Shown here in pieces: positions 17,255 to 27,102 of a stretch of 50,879 bases of DNA. The first letter of the stretch is position 1; each line of letters begins with the position of its first letter. The notes beneath the pieces were generated by a model. That model searched no databases. It was not told the DNA's origin and worked only from the letters and a program-made list of their open reading frames with translations. A program made the translations under genes and the position numbers. The DNA comes from an uncultured Methanobrevibacter sp. (GTDB lineage: Archaea > Methanobacteriota > Methanobacteria > Methanobacteriales > Methanobacteriaceae): NCBI GenBank assembly GCA_946541845.1, contig CAMNJW010000005.1, positions 1-50,879 on the forward strand, written 5' to 3'.

Positions 17255-18328
17255 ATGTTAAATTCATTATATGAGAAAGCCATCGCTAAAAGAGGATTTA
17301 TTCATGATATTGATTCTGAAACTGATGTTGAATCACAACTGGAATATAAGTGGTTTGACAGGGACATTCAAGAGAGTTCAGATGATTTTTCTATAGCTGC
17401 CGGAGATGGGAGTTTCAATAAAAAGAAATTCCTGACCACAAATTTCTGCGCTGTAGGTGCTGAATCCATAATTTATGATGGTGAAATTAAAAAAATTGAT
17501 GACTCGGATATATTTGATATTGCCAATGTTTCCTTTTTGGATGAATTACTTGGAAATTACATGGCAATATATGAACTTAAATGTGCATTGAGGACTATTA
17601 ATGATTATAATGTGGATTATTATATGTTTGATGGTTCACTTCTGGGCGATTTGCAGAATGCATTTCCAAGAGGAGCGCAATTGCCATCTAAACTTAGGGA
17701 CAATATGGATGATGCACTTTTAAATGAATTTGAAAGAAGATTAAAGATAAGGCAGTATGGTTTAGTCTTTCCCGAAATCAGGGATTCACTTAAGCTGATG
17801 GAATTGCCTAAAAGGGAAGATGCCAATAAAGTTGAGGAATACAATCTTCATTTATCCGCTATAGAGAAAATTGTTTTGTTAAAGGAAATTTTACAACATA
17901 GAAAGAAAATAATTTCAATATCAAAAACCTCTTCAGATAATGATTTGTTCCATTGGAATATTCCTGATATTGCTTTTTTGGATAAGTTCACTGAAAAGCA
18001 AGGAATCTCATTGATTAAACATAGGGAAGTTCACAAAAAATTGGCATTTCAATATTATAATGACTTTTTTAAGGGATTGACATTTACAGTATTTTACATT
18101 CGTCTGCAGGATAATAAAGGTGTTTTAAAAGTCGAGCTCCCTTATAAAGCATCTAAAGAGGAAGTATTCAGTATTATTAAGAAAATTAAGTTTTTATCAG
18201 TTCAAGGTTATCCTTACTTGCTTAACAAGGCACATAATGATGTCGTAATCACTGATAGGAACATGAAGGAATTGTTGAAGATAGCTAAGATTTATGAGAC
18301 AACTAATAGGGAAGTGATGTCATGGTAG
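17255..18328 (+). CDS. nurA: DNA double-strand break repair nuclease NurA
   Basis: 5'-3' nuclease that works with HerA, Mre11 and Rad50 in DNA end resection. NurA landmarks are an RNase H-like core with metal acids in AAGDGSFNKKKF (Asp near residue 50) and YYMFDGSLLGDL (near residue 125), and a later ISISKTSSDNDLFH. The length of 357 residues is at the normal size. It overlaps herA by seven bases, so the two are translationally coupled. It is the first gene of a four-gene resection set. Confidence 0.9.
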   Translation: MLNSLYEKAIAKRGFIHDIDSETDVESQLEYKWFDRDIQESSDDFSIAAGDGSFNKKKFLTTNFCAVGAESIIYDGEIKKIDDSDIFDIANVSFLDELLGNYMAIYELKCALRTINDYNVDYYMFDGSLLGDLQNAFPRGAQLPSKLRDNMDDALLNEFERRLKIRQYGLVFPEIRDSLKLMELPKREDANKVEEYNLHLSAIEKIVLLKEILQHRKKIISISKTSSDNDLFHWNIPDIAFLDKFTEKQGISLIKHREVHKKLAFQYYNDFFKGLTFTVFYIRLQDNKGVLKVELPYKASKEEVFSIIKKIKFLSVQGYPYLLNKAHNDVVITDRNMKELLKIAKIYETTNREVMSW

Positions 18329-19824
18329 TTGGAATTTGTGTTGGGGAAACTTCATTAACTGAAGTTACATTCATTTCTGATAAAATGCCCAAAGTCGGAG
18401 AGTATGTAACAATAGAATATGACGGTAAAAAAGTTTTAGGAATGATTGAAAACTTAATACGTGGAAATGATGCTTTGAATGTTGATATAAATGATTTTAA
18501 AGCAATTCAAAAAATTTCAAGGATTGGTGTTGAAGATAACTACATCAGAGGCAAAGTTAAAATCCTGGGTGATGTTAATGATGACTTGAGATTGCCTAGA
18601 ACACCTGTGCTTCCTGGAACTGAAATCCAGCTGGCTGATGAAGATGTCCTAAATGAAATTTTCAAGGTTGATAATCCTATCACTTTAGGCACATTAGTCA
18701 ATCAGAGTGATGTTGAAGTCAATGTTGAAGCGAATCCTATTCTATCAAGGCACTTGGCAATTTTAGCTATGACAGGTGCAGGTAAATCAAATACTGTTGC
18801 GGTATTGATTGATGAATTATTGGATTATAATGTTCCTGTATTTGTTTTTGACATGCACGGAGAGTATAAGGATGCAGTATTTCCAAACGGCGACGTTAAT
18901 GTCATCAATCCTAAGATCAATCCGAAATACATGAACTTTTATGAGATTAAAAAATTAGTCAATATTGGTGGAAACAGTTTTATTCAGGAACGTCACTTCA
19001 GAAGAGCATTCAAACAGGCTAAACAAATGCTTTCAGATGGTGTAGCTCACACAAACAACTTTTTACAAATAATGTATGATATTCTAGAGAAAGATTCGCA
19101 GGTTGAGGGATCTGACAAGCAGATTGTTGATGTGATGAACAAGATTGACGATTCTATGGACAGGTACTCTAATCTATTTGATAAGAATGTGGGTAATATA
19201 TTATCCAATATCAAAAAGGCCCATGCAAATGTTTTGGACTTGTCACAGGTCGATGAATCAGTAGCAAGTGTCCTTGTAAGTCATATTTTAAGAAATTCAC
19301 TTCAGAGGTCTAAAGATGCGGCACACACAGGAAACAAAAAAGACTTATTGGACAATTCCGTTTTCTTCATTTTAGAAGAGGCACATATTCTGGCTCCAAA
19401 TAAACGTGATTCAGATTCAAAAAGGTGGATTCAGAGAGTTGCAAGAGAAGGGCGTAAATTCGGTTTGGGATTATGTTTGGTAAGTCAGTCTCCAAAGACG
19501 GTCGACCATGATGCATTATCTCAGATGAATAATATGATTATTTTAAGGCTTGTCGAACCTGAAGACCAAAGGCATGTTCAGTCAGCAAGTGAAAGCTTAT
19601 CTCAGGATCTGGTAAATCAGCTTCCGTCATTGAATGTCGGTGAGGCAGTAGTTCTGGGTTTAATGAGTAAAGTTCCAACCCTTGTAAAAATCAACAAATT
19701 TAAAGGACGTACTCATGGAGATGACATGGATATAGTTTCATATTTCAAAAAGGCTGTTGAAGAGGAAGCTCGTGAAATTGAAGAACTTGAACAGGAAACA
19801 TTAGATATGGGATATGATTACTAA
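18322..19824 (+). CDS. herA: DNA double-strand break repair helicase HerA
   Basis: A hexameric FtsK/HerA-type ATPase that translocates on DNA and activates NurA. The N-terminal HAS-barrel (about residues 1-110, including KMPKVGEYVTIEYDGK) is followed by the RecA-like core with Walker A AMTGAGKSNTV (about residue 150), Walker B VFFILEEAHILAP (about 350) and arginine-rich RWIQRVAREGRKFGLG. The C-terminus is acidic (EEEAREIEELEQETLD). 500 residues is typical. ATG 18322 lies within the nurA end. Confidence 0.95.
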   Translation: MVVGICVGETSLTEVTFISDKMPKVGEYVTIEYDGKKVLGMIENLIRGNDALNVDINDFKAIQKISRIGVEDNYIRGKVKILGDVNDDLRLPRTPVLPGTEIQLADEDVLNEIFKVDNPITLGTLVNQSDVEVNVEANPILSRHLAILAMTGAGKSNTVAVLIDELLDYNVPVFVFDMHGEYKDAVFPNGDVNVINPKINPKYMNFYEIKKLVNIGGNSFIQERHFRRAFKQAKQMLSDGVAHTNNFLQIMYDILEKDSQVEGSDKQIVDVMNKIDDSMDRYSNLFDKNVGNILSNIKKAHANVLDLSQVDESVASVLVSHILRNSLQRSKDAAHTGNKKDLLDNSVFFILEEAHILAPNKRDSDSKRWIQRVAREGRKFGLGLCLVSQSPKTVDHDALSQMNNMIILRLVEPEDQRHVQSASESLSQDLVNQLPSLNVGEAVVLGLMSKVPTLVKINKFKGRTHGDDMDIVSYFKKAVEEEAREIEELEQETLDMGYDY

Positions 19825-20015
19825 TTTCATATTCTTTTAATTTTTAATATTTTTTTTACTTATTTTTAATTATAATTTCTTAAAAACAATTTTGATTTGT
19901 TTTCAATTGCTCTCTTGGCAAACAATTAAATATACTTTTGAATAAACTATTACTCAATTAAATACTTTTATTAGTGTTTATTGGTTATATACAAAAAATT
20001 AAAAAAGGTAATATA

Positions 20016-21260
20016 ATGAAATTTGCACATTTAGCAGATACTCATTTAGGTTATCGTCAATTTGGTTTAATTGAACGGGAAAAAGACTTTTATGAAGTAT
20101 TTGAAAAGGTTATAGATAAAATAATTGAAGAAAAAGTAGATTTCGTAATACATAGTGGAGATCTATTTGAAACCGCAAGACCATCTCCAAATGCACTTTT
20201 AGCATTCCAAAAAGGATTGCTCAAACTAAAAGGTGCAGGAATTCCTATGTATGCGATTGCAGGCAATCATGATGTGGTTATGCGTAAGGGAGCTATTCCT
20301 CCACAAGTGATATTTAAAAAATTGGGTTTAAAGGTGATTAGTCCAATTAATACTAATTATATGCATGGAGACATATTCATTGCGGGGCTGCCTTATTATC
20401 CTTCATCTCAAAGTAAAGTATTGAAATCTAAATTGGCTGAATTATCTAAAAAAGCGGCCGAACATGAAAAATCAATCTTGGTTTTACATCAGGGAATAGA
20501 TAAATACTTCGGATACCAGTATGAATTGGAAATTGGTGACATTCCGGATAATTTTGATTATTACGCTTTAGGACACATTCATAAGTATGTGAATGATTCA
20601 TTCGGAGGCGGCAGATTAGTATATCCGGGTTCAGGCGAAATTTGGAAAACCGATGAATTGACTGATTATAATGAAAATGGAAAAGGTTTTGTTTTAGTTG
20701 ATTTCGACGGTCCAAAGCCTTTGGTCAAAAGAGTTAAAATTGATATTCCTCGTGAATTTATAATAAGGTCACTTGACTATAACAATTTAGAAAGTGGCAT
20801 TGCCGGAATCAAGGAAACAATAAAGGACTTTGATAAAAAGCCTATTCTTAACTTGACTATTAATAATGTCGATTCAGATACCAGTGTTGTTTATGACATT
20901 ATCAATGAGGAATTAGGTGACTTGGCTTTAATGATTAGGCCTAAGTTCAACATGCTTGGAGAAGAAAGCATAGATGATATAATAAACCAAGATACAGGAG
21001 TAGGTCCTAAGGAACTTCTTGTAGATCAGTTAAAAGGTTACGGCGATAGTAACGTTAACCAGTTAGCCGTTGATTTATATGACTTCTTATCAAAAGACAA
21101 AATAGACGAATCAAAAGAATTGGTGGATCAATTCTTCAATGAATTTTACAACAAGAGTAAAGATGATGTGGAATTTAAGACTGAAGAAGTTGAAACAGAA
21201 GAAGCACCTCAGGAAAAGTCAGAGGATGTTCAAGTAACATTTAACGAGGTTTTAAAATGA
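20016..21260 (+). CDS. mre11: DNA double-strand break repair protein Mre11
   Basis: Manganese-dependent nuclease of the Mre11-Rad50 complex. Phosphoesterase motifs appear in order: FAHLADTHLGY (D8, H10), FVIHSGDLFE, YAIAGNHDVV, LVLHQG and YALGHIHKY. The C-terminal third is the capping/Rad50-binding region with an acidic tail. I start at ATG 20016, preceded by AAAGGTAA; an upstream in-frame start at 19974 would add 14 lysine-rich residues without a ribosome site. The length is 414 residues. The stop overlaps the rad50 start as ATGA. Confidence 0.95.
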   Translation: MKFAHLADTHLGYRQFGLIEREKDFYEVFEKVIDKIIEEKVDFVIHSGDLFETARPSPNALLAFQKGLLKLKGAGIPMYAIAGNHDVVMRKGAIPPQVIFKKLGLKVISPINTNYMHGDIFIAGLPYYPSSQSKVLKSKLAELSKKAAEHEKSILVLHQGIDKYFGYQYELEIGDIPDNFDYYALGHIHKYVNDSFGGGRLVYPGSGEIWKTDELTDYNENGKGFVLVDFDGPKPLVKRVKIDIPREFIIRSLDYNNLESGIAGIKETIKDFDKKPILNLTINNVDSDTSVVYDIINEELGDLALMIRPKFNMLGEESIDDIINQDTGVGPKELLVDQLKGYGDSNVNQLAVDLYDFLSKDKIDESKELVDQFFNEFYNKSKDDVEFKTEEVETEEAPQEKSEDVQVTFNEVLK

Positions 21261-24004
21261 TTTTCACAAGACTCAAACTAAACAATTTTAAATCTCATGA
21301 AAACACTGTCATTAAATTCGAAAAAGGAATTAGTGTTATTGTTGGGGAGAATGGTGCAGGAAAATCAACAATTTTAGAAGCAATTAGCTTTGCTTTATTC
21401 AAACAACATACAGGTAAGAAAATTGATGATTTGGTAAGGAATAATGCACAATCCATGTCTGTAGAATTGGAATTCAACTCAAACGGCAGACAATATAAAA
21501 TCATTCGTGAAAAGAAATCCAATTTAAAATCTTCAATATATAAAAAGACATCAACAGATGGAGATTATGTCCATGTTTGTACTGGTGATAAGGAAGTTGC
21601 TAATGAAATTCGCCAAATTTTAGACATTGATTCTGATTTATTCTTAAATGCAATTTATATAAGGCAAGGAGAAATAGCGGAACTTGTTGATAAAACTTCT
21701 GCCGAGAAAAAATTATTGATAGGCAAATTATTAGGCATTGACTCCTTAGAGAAGTCATGGAAAAATCTTTTACCATTAATTAATGATTATGACAATCAGC
21801 TTTCAGAATTAAAAGGTAAATTATATAATTCTGATAAATTGTCTGAAGATTTGCAGAAGAAACGTGCTGAACTTGATTCTCTTAAAAATAGAGGGCACGA
21901 ACTTGAAGAACAAATTGATGAAGTAAATGAGTTACGTTCTGAAATTTCTGAGAGTAAAAGAAATATGGAACGTGAAAAGGAAATTTACGACACTCAGGTT
22001 AATAATCTAGAAGCTGAAGAAAAAACATTGGCTAAGCTGGAAAATGATAAAAGAATTGTTCAAGATAATCTGGACAAGATTAGACAAGCTGAAGAACAAA
22101 TCAGCAGATTAGAGAAATTCGTTTCCAAATTAGATGTGTACCTTGATTTTGAGAAATCTGTGACCAGTATCCAAAGTTTAAAGGAAAGTGAAGGTGAAAT
22201 TAACAATAAGCTTGATTCAATCGCTGAACAAAAAGAGATTGTTGCACAGAATAAAGAGAATTATAATAAATTTTTAGCATCTGATGAGGAGATTTCAAAG
22301 CTTGACAATAAAAAGGTTAGTTTTGAAAAGGAATTGGCTGCAATGGCCAAACTTGAAAATGATAAAAAAGAACTGTTAAAAAGAATTGAAAATGAGAGAA
22401 ATGACATTGAAGACTTTTTCTCAAGAGCTAAAGATAAACTGTCTGATGAAGGCCTAGACCAAGACACCTTGGCTGAAATTGATGATTTTAATCATCTTGA
22501 AGAGGCTACAAGCAATTTCTTAGATGAGATATCCTCAAAAATCAAGGGCATCGGTGATGATATAATTGCTAAAAATGAAGAGATCGTTGTCTTTAAGCAG
22601 AATATCAAATCCAGTGAAAAACCTTTAGAGGAATTGTATGATGTGGACAATAAATGTCCTGTATGTCAATCTAATATTAGTGAAAATAAAAAATCTGATT
22701 TGATTAGAACTTACACAGAGGAAATTGAAGAAAATAATCAGTTAATCTCTGAGTATGAAGAAAATGTTCGTTTGCTTAGCAAAAATAAGGAAAGCTTTGA
22801 AAATAAGCATGAAAAATTGCTTGATTTATCTAAGAATATCATTGAATACAAACATAAATTCCATCATTTGCAAAATGAATTAGTTAAGTTAAACAAGCTT
22901 GACAGTGACCTTGAAGCAAAAGAGTACATTAGTAATAAGTTAGGTGAAATCATATTGGTCATTGCTAATAAGAAGGCTGATCGTGAATCCTATAAGGAAT
23001 CATATGACTCTTATAATCAGGCTAAAGGTGCTTTGGAAGTTTTAGGCAGTGAAACCGAAGCCCAATATAAATTAAAACAGGTTAAAAATGAAATTGATAA
23101 TCATGTGACTAATATTAAACTTGCCATTGACCAAGACCCACATTTAAGTGGTGATATTAGTACTGCTGAGCTTCAAAATCGTATTTCTGATTTAAAACAG
23201 AAAAATGAGGAATATAATCAACTTAAAGGATTTGTTCAAAATAAAAAATCTTATTTGACTCAGCTTGATTCAGTCAAGGAAGATATTGGTGTTTCATTAA
23301 ATCAAATTGATATTACTGAAAATAAGATTAAAGCTTCTATTTATGATAAAGAAAAATATGAACAAATCATTTATCGTTCAGAGCTTTATGAAAGAAGATT
23401 TAACACCTTTAACACTGAATTATCTGAAATCAAGGGTAGGGCTCGCGAATCAATTGCATATGTTAAGGAATTAACAGAAAAACTTGAAATTGCCGACAAA
23501 TTCCAACAACAATATAATGATATTTCAGATTATATTAATTTATTAAGCCATATCAGAAGTTTATACAGTAAAAATGGTATCCAAAAAGATTTAAGAAATA
23601 TTTCAAGACCTTTAATCCAAAAGTATACCAAGGAATTCTTCAATGAGTTTAACTTTAACTATTCTGATTTGACACTTGATGATGAATATGATGTGACTGT
23701 TTATGGTCCTGAAGGGGAATCATCAATGAGTATGGTTAGTGGCGGTGAAAAGATAGCGATTGCATTGGCCTTAAGACTTGGTATTACTCAGGCTATGGCT
23801 AATGGAGAATTGGACACTATCTTACTGGATGAGCCTACAATTCATTTGGACAGTGCAAGAAGGCATGAATTAATTAATTTATTAAAGGACATGTCTGTGT
23901 TGCCTCAAATGATTATTGTAACTCATGAGCCTCAACTTGAAAATGCGGCTGATAATTTAATAAAAGTAGAAAAAGAGAATGGTATTTCAAAAGTAATGAT
24001 TTAA
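21257..24004 (+). CDS. rad50: DNA double-strand break repair ATPase Rad50
   Basis: SMC-like ATPase that tethers DNA ends and gates the Mre11 nuclease. Walker A VGENGAGKSTILEA is near residue 30, two long heptad coiled coils flank the zinc hook CPVCQSN (Cys 467 and 470), and the C-terminal lobe has signature MVSGGEKIAIALALRL (about 825) and Walker B TILLDEPTIHLD (about 855), plus IVTHEPQLENAADN. Its 915 residues are normal. It is the last gene of nurA-herA-mre11-rad50 and converges on the TIR-like gene. Confidence 0.96.
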   Translation: MIFTRLKLNNFKSHENTVIKFEKGISVIVGENGAGKSTILEAISFALFKQHTGKKIDDLVRNNAQSMSVELEFNSNGRQYKIIREKKSNLKSSIYKKTSTDGDYVHVCTGDKEVANEIRQILDIDSDLFLNAIYIRQGEIAELVDKTSAEKKLLIGKLLGIDSLEKSWKNLLPLINDYDNQLSELKGKLYNSDKLSEDLQKKRAELDSLKNRGHELEEQIDEVNELRSEISESKRNMEREKEIYDTQVNNLEAEEKTLAKLENDKRIVQDNLDKIRQAEEQISRLEKFVSKLDVYLDFEKSVTSIQSLKESEGEINNKLDSIAEQKEIVAQNKENYNKFLASDEEISKLDNKKVSFEKELAAMAKLENDKKELLKRIENERNDIEDFFSRAKDKLSDEGLDQDTLAEIDDFNHLEEATSNFLDEISSKIKGIGDDIIAKNEEIVVFKQNIKSSEKPLEELYDVDNKCPVCQSNISENKKSDLIRTYTEEIEENNQLISEYEENVRLLSKNKESFENKHEKLLDLSKNIIEYKHKFHHLQNELVKLNKLDSDLEAKEYISNKLGEIILVIANKKADRESYKESYDSYNQAKGALEVLGSETEAQYKLKQVKNEIDNHVTNIKLAIDQDPHLSGDISTAELQNRISDLKQKNEEYNQLKGFVQNKKSYLTQLDSVKEDIGVSLNQIDITENKIKASIYDKEKYEQIIYRSELYERRFNTFNTELSEIKGRARESIAYVKELTEKLEIADKFQQQYNDISDYINLLSHIRSLYSKNGIQKDLRNISRPLIQKYTKEFFNEFNFNYSDLTLDDEYDVTVYGPEGESSMSMVSGGEKIAIALALRLGITQAMANGELDTILLDEPTIHLDSARRHELINLLKDMSVLPQMIIVTHEPQLENAADNLIKVEKENGISKVMI

Positions 24005-24026
24005 AATCATTATTTTTTTATTTTTT

Positions 24027-24422
24027 TTACATTGTTTCATGTGCATCTTTAATGGAATCAACAATGCAGTTTGCGTTCCATCCAACAATTGTGGCAGCTT
24101 TTTCTTCTAGTTTTTCTGGAACTTCTTCAAGGCCCATTGGTCTGACTAAAACAATAGGTATCTCATATGTTTCACTGGCGTTTAATAGATCATCAAAAAG
24201 TTCCTTATTATCATTGTAAAGGCCGGCTAATAATATGATTCTATCAACTTTATTGTAAAATGCATCTCCTGCTGTGGCGTATGCTCCGGACATGGATTCT
24301 TTCCATCTGAAATCCACTTTTGAATATAATTTTTCAGTAAATTGACCATATTCATTTTTTTTATCAATGCCATTAGTAATTATCAAATTATAAATTTTTT
24401 CATCTCTCTCGTCTTCAAACAT
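24027..24422 (-). CDS. MTH538-like TIR-fold protein
   Basis: A 131-residue cytosolic protein. The C-terminal half, VDRIILLAGLYNDNKELF, then PIVLVRPMGLEEVPEKLEEKA and IVGWNANCIVDSI, closely resembles my recollection of Methanothermobacter MTH538, a flavodoxin/TIR-like fold solved by NMR (TIR-like family PF08937). The ATG has AGGTGA upstream. It sits tail-to-tail with rad50 and head-to-head with the Mur ligase. TIR-like proteins of this group often act as NAD-consuming or signalling modules, but the catalytic Glu is not obvious here, so I assign only the fold. Confidence 0.75.
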   Translation of the reverse strand: MFEDERDEKIYNLIITNGIDKKNEYGQFTEKLYSKVDFRWKESMSGAYATAGDAFYNKVDRIILLAGLYNDNKELFDDLLNASETYEIPIVLVRPMGLEEVPEKLEEKAATIVGWNANCIVDSIKDAHETM

Positions 24423-24538
24423 TTTCTCACCTTGCTTTTATGTTTAATATTATAATATAAAATAATTTGTCTTACAAAATCTTTATTAGTTTTAAAAATG
24501 TAAGTTTAATATAACGATTTGTATAAGGAATATTTTTT

Positions 24539-25816
24539 ATGAAAGCTGCAGTAATTGGATTGGGTGTAGAAGGAAAAAAAGCAGTAAATTCTCTTTTAAA
24601 GCATGGTTGGGAAGTTTACGCTACTGATTTGAATATTAATGTTGATTTATCTGGATTAGATTTGCCGATGTTATCATTGAATATGGTTGATGAAAATCAG
24701 ACTGTTTCTATTGTAGGAGATGAGATAACTATTGATTTGGGTTTTACTAATCCATATGCCATTGAACAATGTGATGCAATAGCTATTAGTCCTAGTATGT
24801 ATGGAGGGGCATTTGCAACAAGATTATTGGAAGATGGTGATTTATTAAGTGATGTCGTATCTAAACATAAGGATATCTTTACAATAGGAATAACAGGAAC
24901 CAATGGAAAAACCACTACAGTGCACATGCTAAAGGAAATCCTGGAAAATGCAGGCAAAAAGGTTTTAGTTGGTGGAAATGGTGGTGGAGGATTTTCCGGC
25001 TATTATGATTTGATTTTGGAAGCTAATGATGATTATGATGTTTTGTTAGTCGAAGTGTGTGACATGACTCTTGATTTTTGCAGGCACTGCTTTGACTTTG
25101 ACATGATTGGACTCACCAATATAGGCAATGACCATATGGATGTTCATAAAACCATTGCTAATTATAAAGATTCCCTTGTGAGATTTTTTACAGATAAAAC
25201 AATTTTCACTGCATTTAATCAGGACTTTAATGCTGATTTTAAAGAATCCGCCAAAAAAACAATTCCATATTTTGAATATCAGGATGAATTAAAATTATTT
25301 GGTAAATTTAACTTGCTTAATGCAGGATTGGCATCTGCAATTGCAAAAGAAATTAAAGTGCCAAAGGATGTTATTAGGGATACTTTATCCGATTTCAATG
25401 CAGTTGAAGGTCGTTTGGATGTTTATAAGATTAATGATGCATTTGTATATGTCGGAAAAACTGATAATTCTGACGCATTGGCTTCAGTTCTATCTGAAAA
25501 AGATTTTTATGCACTATTTATAGGAACACCGCGTCACAATGAGGTTCACAGATTAGATATTCTTGACGTTGCAGCTAAATATAATCCTGAAGTTATTGTA
25601 TTGTTCCCTGGATTGGAGGACACGTTAGATATTGCAATCTATAGGCTTAATTCTTTAGGTTACATGGGAAATATTATAACAGTCAATTCTCTCGATGAGA
25701 TTATAGAATTGGTTGCTGAATACTCTCATGAGGAGGCAATACTGATTGGTGGTAACGGTCAGGATACTATAATTAATATTCAAGAAAGAATCAAGTTAAT
25801 TTCAGAGAATTTATAG
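24539..25816 (+). CDS. Mur ligase family protein (probable pseudomurein peptide ligase)
   Basis: A cytosolic ATP-dependent amino acid ligase. The 425-residue protein shows an N-terminal Rossmann-type UDP-binding region (MKAAVIGLGVEGKKAV), Walker A TIGITGTNGKTTTVHML near residue 120, the middle-domain LLVEVCDMTLDF (catalytic Glu), LTNIGNDHMDVHKTIANYKDS and a C-terminal domain with VEGRLDVYKIND and GNGQDTIINIQERI. In a Methanobacteriales cell, which has pseudomurein and not murein, it most likely adds an amino acid to the wall precursor. The specific residue added cannot be read from sequence. The exported gene 25888 follows. Confidence 0.85.
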   Translation: MKAAVIGLGVEGKKAVNSLLKHGWEVYATDLNINVDLSGLDLPMLSLNMVDENQTVSIVGDEITIDLGFTNPYAIEQCDAIAISPSMYGGAFATRLLEDGDLLSDVVSKHKDIFTIGITGTNGKTTTVHMLKEILENAGKKVLVGGNGGGGFSGYYDLILEANDDYDVLLVEVCDMTLDFCRHCFDFDMIGLTNIGNDHMDVHKTIANYKDSLVRFFTDKTIFTAFNQDFNADFKESAKKTIPYFEYQDELKLFGKFNLLNAGLASAIAKEIKVPKDVIRDTLSDFNAVEGRLDVYKINDAFVYVGKTDNSDALASVLSEKDFYALFIGTPRHNEVHRLDILDVAAKYNPEVIVLFPGLEDTLDIAIYRLNSLGYMGNIITVNSLDEIIELVAEYSHEEAILIGGNGQDTIINIQERIKLISENL

Positions 25817-25887
25817 TTTAATAATAATCTTTTTATATAATGTTAACATATACTATATTATTATTGTTATATTATTAGGTGTATTAA

Positions 25888-27075
25888 ATGAGTCGTAGTT
25901 GGAGAAAAATATCTATTACAATATTTTTGGCATTAATATTTTTAGTAATACTCTTAGCAGTATTTAATGCAGTAAATAGTGCTCCTTACACTGCTCAATC
26001 CGTAACTGATGAATATAATCTTCCTATTGGTCAATCAATGTTTGAAAATCAATCAATTTTAGGTCAAAGAGATCCTATTCAAGTTCCTTTGATAACTGAT
26101 GTCGGATTCTTGTCACATCAATTATTAGCATTTGATATTCAGGGTTTGCTAATGTCTCTATCAAGTGGAATTGTACCGTTTGATTTTACAACTATCGCCA
26201 GCGAAGGTATTGATTCTTACGGAAATGTGGTTGATGTTAAAGGGCCAGGATACTTGACTTTTGAGGGGGATAAACTAGCTGTTAAAGAACCTGACAATTA
26301 TGTATGGGGATACAGTGTTCCATATAAATGGTTAGTTAAAACAGAAAATGGTGTAGATGTTGTTGAAAACGGTACTGTTATACAATCTGTTCCTGTGGAC
26401 CAAATTAAGGACTTAGATTTCAGTAATGATTATTATAATAACAATACAATTGTAAGTTGGTATAATTATGATGCTTCTAATGGATCCACTTTCACATTAG
26501 AAAAAGGAATGGCAGGATTTTCTGATGGAAGAAACAATATTTCATCTGATGATGTTCCTCACATATTCGGTCAGGATGTAGTTGACTATGCAGCTGAATA
26601 CCCAACAGGCTCTCCAATTCTTTTATACTCTGGAAATTACACTGAACAAGCAGGTGAAGTTTATGGTACTTCTTTAGGTTCTCACCCAGAATATGGGGAT
26701 TCAATTAGGGAAGTAAATGCACGACAATTTGTTGAAGCATGGAATGGTACAGTAATACCTCCTAACTCCACTAGTAGTGGTAAAGATTACGTTTACTTCG
26801 AATCAGCTAGTGATGCTTCTGCTCCAGGTGGAAGTGCTTCACATGGTGTATGTCCATCCGCTAGAGCTTTAAGGGCTGCTGTTACTTCTGAAGGCTTTGA
26901 TTTACCTGTTGGAATGACTTGGGACGAAGATGCGGTTCAATTTGGTTTTAACCCTGCTCAAGACATTACAGTTACCAACAACCATGATTATCCGGTAATG
27001 ATTAAAATGTGGACTGAAGGTTCAGGTACCGGAATGGGTATTTATGGTCAAGTTATAAGATATGTTCCTGCATAA
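25888..27075 (+). CDS. Exported protein with VanW-like C-terminal segment (unknown)
   Basis: A 395-residue protein with one N-terminal hydrophobic helix (residues 10-30, TIFLALIFLVILLAVFNAV) and a long extracytoplasmic region rich in Asn, Ser and Gly. Near the C-terminus NNHDYPVMIKMWTEGSGTGMGIYGQVI resembles the NxTDYPI-x-I strand of VanW-type proteins as I remember it; a full domain match was not established. AGGTG precedes the ATG. It is next to the Mur ligase, so a cell-wall role is possible. SASHGVCPSARAL holds its only cysteine. Confidence 0.7.
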   Translation: MSRSWRKISITIFLALIFLVILLAVFNAVNSAPYTAQSVTDEYNLPIGQSMFENQSILGQRDPIQVPLITDVGFLSHQLLAFDIQGLLMSLSSGIVPFDFTTIASEGIDSYGNVVDVKGPGYLTFEGDKLAVKEPDNYVWGYSVPYKWLVKTENGVDVVENGTVIQSVPVDQIKDLDFSNDYYNNNTIVSWYNYDASNGSTFTLEKGMAGFSDGRNNISSDDVPHIFGQDVVDYAAEYPTGSPILLYSGNYTEQAGEVYGTSLGSHPEYGDSIREVNARQFVEAWNGTVIPPNSTSSGKDYVYFESASDASAPGGSASHGVCPSARALRAAVTSEGFDLPVGMTWDEDAVQFGFNPAQDITVTNNHDYPVMIKMWTEGSGTGMGIYGQVIRYVPA

Positions 27076-27102
27076 AGGAATTATCTTTTTTACTTTTTTT
27101 TT

